DNA of 54,267 nt, taken from a virus. The stretch's first letter is position 1. The number at the start of each line of letters is the position of its first letter. The position numbers and the translations under genes were made by a program. Positions 51,831 through 54,267 of the stretch are shown piece after piece. The notes under the pieces are model-generated. The model was not told the origin of the DNA, made no database searches, and was given only the letters and a program-made list of their open reading frames with translations. Where the stretch lies: IMG/VR virus record IMGVR_UViG_3300042691_036629, positions 117,500 through 171,766 of that record. One strand, given 5' to 3'.

Positions 51831-51943
51831 ATCTTTTTTATTTTTTTTCTTCTCTTCATTTGTAAAAAGTTAAGCTTCATAGTAAAACTATTTGGATATA
51901 ATGAAGCGAAGTCAAAATTTATCATTTTCCATTTATCTTCCAT
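51812..51943 (-). CDS. Short protein with DNA-polymerase-B motif A-like sequence
   Basis: 43 aa. MINFDFASLYPNSF is the exact pattern of family-B polymerase motif A (DFxSLYP), followed only by a basic helix (MKRRKKIKKIWKIEI). Its start overlaps the upstream stop and its end overlaps the next start by 19 nt. It may be a degenerate polymerase fragment or a member of a small phage family. Confidence 0.5.
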   Translation of the reverse strand: MEDKWKMINFDFASLYPNSFTMKLNFLQMKRRKKIKKIWKIEI

Positions 51944-52124
51944 ATATCTTTTTAATTTTAATTTTACGATCGTGTGCTTTCATTAAAGATTTACTTGCCT
52001 TTAACCATCTTTCTATATAATCTTGATCACCAGACTCAAGATCAATATTAAAGTATTTTCCTGAATTACCATATGATGGTAACACTCTTATGCTATTATA
52101 TAAGTTTGGATCAAATGTTTTCAT
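51933..52124 (-). CDS. Hypothetical protein
   Basis: 63 aa. NLYNSIRVLPSYGNSGKYFN, DYIERWLKASKSLMKAHDRK then IKIKKIYGR. The end may be a strongly diverged tag (DRKIKIKKIYG). Start overlaps the nucleotidyltransferase stop by 4 nt. Confidence 0.65.
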   Translation of the reverse strand: MKTFDPNLYNSIRVLPSYGNSGKYFNIDLESGDQDYIERWLKASKSLMKAHDRKIKIKKIYGR

Positions 52125-52738
52125 ATTTTTGGTGTTAATTTTCTAAAGTCTGTTAGTACGTTATTATGTAATTGCTTAAATTCATTTTCTAATTCTTCCC
52201 AAGTCCAAATTTTACTCTTTATCTTATCCCAAATAAAGTTAGCACAAGTAAAATCATTTATTTTACCAGTTTCAACTATTTGTGAAGAAAACATTGGTAT
52301 TCTTAAAGAGTGATATAAAGATTTAACACCAATGTTGTATTCATCAGCAACTGTTAACTTCTTTTTACACTTTACCCAACTATTTGAACTAACATGAGAA
52401 GTAGCGTGTCTTAATTTTTTTAAATCTAATTTTAGATCAAACTTCATATCTTCTTTCAACTTGGCCCAATCTGGAGCAAAATAACATTCTAAGTTTTTTG
52501 GCATATGCCAGTCTAAGTCGGCTTTAAACTTATCAGGAGTGTAAATATGAATGTTATATAAATCAGTTTTAATTTCAATTGATTCAACTGAGTTCTTACC
52601 AACAATAACAACATCCCAATCAGAATTATCTGAATGAGTGCCGTAAATTCTACTACCAAATATTATCACATTTAATATTCGAGATTGATGTAAACCAGAA
52701 GCTTCTATAATATCATTCAAAATTTTATTCTCATCCAT
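52121..52738 (-). CDS. Nucleotidyltransferase-fold protein
   Basis: 205 aa. VIIFGSRIYGTHSDNSDWDV is the GSxxxG...SDxD metal-binding signature of the polymerase-beta-like nucleotidyltransferases. The helical remainder (LKKLRHATSHVSSNSWVKCK; YNIGVKSLYHSLRI) matches phage-encoded members of the superfamily. It probably transfers a nucleotide to RNA, protein or a small molecule. Promoter TATATTTG at 52743-52750, 4 nt before the ATG. Confidence 0.8.
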   Translation of the reverse strand: MDENKILNDIIEASGLHQSRILNVIIFGSRIYGTHSDNSDWDVVIVGKNSVESIEIKTDLYNIHIYTPDKFKADLDWHMPKNLECYFAPDWAKLKEDMKFDLKLDLKKLRHATSHVSSNSWVKCKKKLTVADEYNIGVKSLYHSLRIPMFSSQIVETGKINDFTCANFIWDKIKSKIWTWEELENEFKQLHNNVLTDFRKLTPKI

Positions 52739-52742
52739 ATAA

Positions 52743-52750
52743 CAAATATA
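52743..52750 (-). promoter_or_regulatory. -7 box TATATTTG
   Basis: TAnnTTTG element 4 nt before the start at 52738. Confidence 0.55.
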
Positions 52751-52760
52751 TTAAAAATAT

Positions 52761-52770
52761 TTAATATATA
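52761..52770 (+). promoter_or_regulatory. Putative late promoter TTAATATATA
   Basis: 34 nt upstream of the GIY-YIG gene starting at 52805. Confidence 0.5.
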
Positions 52771-52804
52771 TTATTTTGGCTTTAGATTTTTTATATATAA
52801 TAAC

Positions 52805-53599
52805 ATGAAATATACAATTAATGATACTAAATTTTTCCCAAAAACAAATGGGGTATATAAAATATCTTTCACCAACTCAATTAATGGAAAAGTTTATATA
52901 GGGAGTGCTTCTGGTGGATATGGATTTTATACTAGATGGAAATCACATATTTCAAGTTTAAAAAATAAAAAATCAGGAAATACAATATTGCAACTAGCAA
53001 CAAATAAATATGATTTAAGTAATATTATATTTGAAGTTTTGGAATTTTGTGAAAAGGATGATTGTCTAAATAGAGAACAGTTCTATATAGATAAATATAA
53101 CTCTTATAATTATGGGTATAATGGAAGACCAAAATCATCAAATAATGGTTGCTTACCAATGAAAAAAGTAACAAAAGATAAAATATCAGATAAATGGAAA
53201 ATAAAACGAGATTTTTATGTGGGTGAAGTTAGAAGATTGTATATTAATGAGAATAAAAATACTAGGGAAATATCAGATATTTTGAATATAAGTAGAACTT
53301 TTATTCAAAAAATATTCAAAGAGAATGAAATAGAACCTAGAAAAAATTTTGGTCTCCAAAAGGTAAGATTTTACCAATATAAAGACGGAATTTTAATAAA
53401 AGAATGGGATTCGATAAATGATTGTGTGATTAGAAATTCATTCAATTCTAATGGTATTAGAATTGTTTTAAATGGTCAATGTTTTTTTTACAAAAACTTT
53501 CATTTTAATTATTTAAAACTAGATGTAGATGAGATAAATAAATTAGAAAATGAATTTAAAATTAAATCAAAATGTAGAAAATATTATTATATTAACTAG
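52805..53599 (+). CDS. GIY-YIG homing endonuclease with HTH tail
   Basis: 264 aa. NGVYKISFTNSINGKVYIGS (GVY...YIG), GFYTRWKSHISSLKNKKSGN with the conserved Arg region, FEVLEFCEKDDCLNREQFYI with the Glu. Then a helix-turn-helix (NTREISDILNISRTFIQKIF) and a NUMOD1-like strand region (YQYKDGILIKEWDSINDCVI) that bind the target DNA. A free-standing mobile endonuclease; its neighbours show no split gene. Confidence 0.9.
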   Translation: MKYTINDTKFFPKTNGVYKISFTNSINGKVYIGSASGGYGFYTRWKSHISSLKNKKSGNTILQLATNKYDLSNIIFEVLEFCEKDDCLNREQFYIDKYNSYNYGYNGRPKSSNNGCLPMKKVTKDKISDKWKIKRDFYVGEVRRLYINENKNTREISDILNISRTFIQKIFKENEIEPRKNFGLQKVRFYQYKDGILIKEWDSINDCVIRNSFNSNGIRIVLNGQCFFYKNFHFNYLKLDVDEINKLENEFKIKSKCRKYYYIN

Positions 53600-53844
53600 T
53601 CATTCCCATCTAATAATTTATTTAATTTAATATCTCTCATAATACTTGGATCTAAACTTTCTAAAATACCTTCTACACAATCTTGACAGATTATCATAAC
53701 ATGATTCTCCAATGTTCTTATACTAGCACATCTTACATTGTAAGAATCACAACCATCGCATATTTTGTTTTCTTCAACAAACATTAGTGATGCCTTTTCA
53801 ACTCTGGGTCTATCAATAAACTTATCTAAGTGTATTTTTCTCAT
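53596..53844 (-). CDS. Tagged zinc-binding protein
   Basis: 82 aa. CDGCDSYNVRC and, 25 residues later, CQDC form a zinc site (residues about 29-58), followed by GILESLDPSIMRDIKLNKLL and DGND. The tag is followed by four residues. One-base overlap with the upstream gene. Confidence 0.78.
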   Translation of the reverse strand: MRKIHLDKFIDRPRVEKASLMFVEENKICDGCDSYNVRCASIRTLENHVMIICQDCVEGILESLDPSIMRDIKLNKLLDGND

Positions 53845-54170
53845 TAGTCTAATAAATTATTTAACTTCAACTCTCTTATAATTCTTAAATCAAAAATTAA
53901 GGTCTCATAAGTTGAATATTTATAAGTTTTACCACCATCATAAGAATAAGTATCATACTCTTTGTTATATTTAACAAGTGTATAGTCTAATGGTTTCAAT
54001 AACTTAAGCTTATAAAAACTACCATCACCTGGTATGTATATTACTTGAAAAGCATAGACACCATTATTTACTCTTCCTTCAATGTCATCTAATATTTCAT
54101 CGCTATATACTATACTACCCTTGATGAAAAAATTAGTAATTGTATCTCTTATGTAACTTTTTAGTGTCAT
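53844..54170 (-). CDS. Tagged protein
   Basis: 108 aa. Helical start (LKSYIRDTITNFFIKGSIVY), strands GVYAFQVIYIPGDGSFYKLK, YDGGKTYKYSTYETLI; tail LRIIRELKLNNLLD. Promoter box TATCTTTG at 54190-54197. Confidence 0.76.
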   Translation of the reverse strand: MTLKSYIRDTITNFFIKGSIVYSDEILDDIEGRVNNGVYAFQVIYIPGDGSFYKLKLLKPLDYTLVKYNKEYDTYSYDGGKTYKYSTYETLIFDLRIIRELKLNNLLD

Positions 54171-54195
54171 TTTATTTTATTTTATTTTACAAAGA

Positions 54196-54228
54196 TAAAA
54201 AAACCTCAGATAAATCCGAGGTTTTTTT
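54196..54228. terminator. Hairpin terminator
   Basis: AAACCTC-AGATAAATC-GAGGTTT (extended by CGGATT/GATAA-type pairs) with a seven-T run; separates the last tagged gene from the truncated frame at the window edge. Confidence 0.75.
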
Positions 54229-54229
54229 A

Positions 54230-54267
54230 TTAATTTAATTTTTCAAAAAAATCATCATCAGTATCAT
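54230..54267 (-). CDS. 3' end of a gene cut by the window edge
   Basis: The minus strand encodes DTDDDFFEKLN and a stop. Only the last 11 codons are visible, so nothing can be said of function. Confidence 0.35.
   Translation of the reverse strand, partial: DTDDDFFEKLN

Noticed and set aside
1-54267. CRISPR array, insertion sequence or integrase/attachment site
   Set aside because: No regularly spaced repeats, transposase or integrase motifs were seen; tRNA genes here are phage genes, not att targets.

Overview
The window is about 54 kb of very AT-rich DNA (roughly 28% GC by eye) from a large, T4-like tailed phage whose host is probably in the Bacteroidetes, most likely a flavobacterium. Three things point to this host. 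Intergenic gaps carry the Bacteroidetes -7 box TAnnTTTG, usually as TATATTTG. Shine-Dalgarno sequences are essentially absent. Several gene families are familiar from T4-like phages: short head-targeting N-termini of the T4 internal-protein type, RNase H, HNH and GIY-YIG homing endonucleases, a Nudix-like protein and a tRNA cluster that includes an initiator tRNA. No capsid, tail, terminase or replisome gene lies here, so this is an accessory/early region of a much larger genome.

Layout. From 0.27 to 31 kb, nearly everything is on the minus strand: long runs of 60-240-residue genes that overlap by a few bases (ATGA type). Smaller blocks of the same kind lie at 32.1-32.7, 37.3-38.1, 45.2-46.7 and 53.6-54.2 kb. 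About 55-60 of these otherwise different proteins end in the same short C-terminal module, approximately R(D/E)xKLxELGI. Its codons vary synonymously, so the peptide itself appears to be selected. Many carriers look like a duplicated small beta-barrel family (ICI...LTxGKxYxV...NDxG...EWRE); others are membrane proteins, zinc-ribbon proteins and a DNA-polymerase-B-like palm protein. A second set of genes, on both strands, begins with an N-terminal module resembling the T4 capsid targeting sequence (MK.IK.(W/F)..FNES). Many of these are preceded by TTAATATATA exactly 4 nt before the ATG, a probable phage late promoter giving leaderless mRNA. Their apparent cargo includes a GNAT acetyltransferase, a Nudix-like protein, an OmpA-like domain and a possible ADP-ribosyltransferase.

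From 31 to 47 kb are mixed-orientation genes with recognisable families: DUF465/YdcH, a methyltransferase, PspC-like, FeoA-like, AtpZ-like, RNase HI, a secreted CAP/SCP protein, a pair of 400-residue paralogues, and a broken fragment of a host phosphoenolpyruvate synthase gene. From 47.6 to 50.6 kb is a minus-strand tRNA cluster invaded by an HNH and a GIY-YIG endonuclease. It contains ordinary tRNAs (two Ala, Tyr, initiator Met) and several abnormal ones: a glycine-type tRNA with anticodon ACC, a glycine tRNA with a long variable region, tRNA-like genes with rearranged middles, and what reads as a circularly permuted tRNA (3' half before 5' half). Two further abnormal tRNA genes lie at 17.2-17.4 kb. 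From 50.6 kb to the end are a lipoprotein, a glycosyltransferase-like protein, a nucleotidyltransferase, a second GIY-YIG endonuclease and two more tagged genes.

How the parts may work together (inference): the tagged minus-strand cassettes behind host-type promoters look like an early host-takeover arsenal whose members share a targeting or docking tail. The head-targeted proteins look like late products packaged and injected with the DNA. The tRNA cluster may offset codon bias or tRNA-cleaving host defences.
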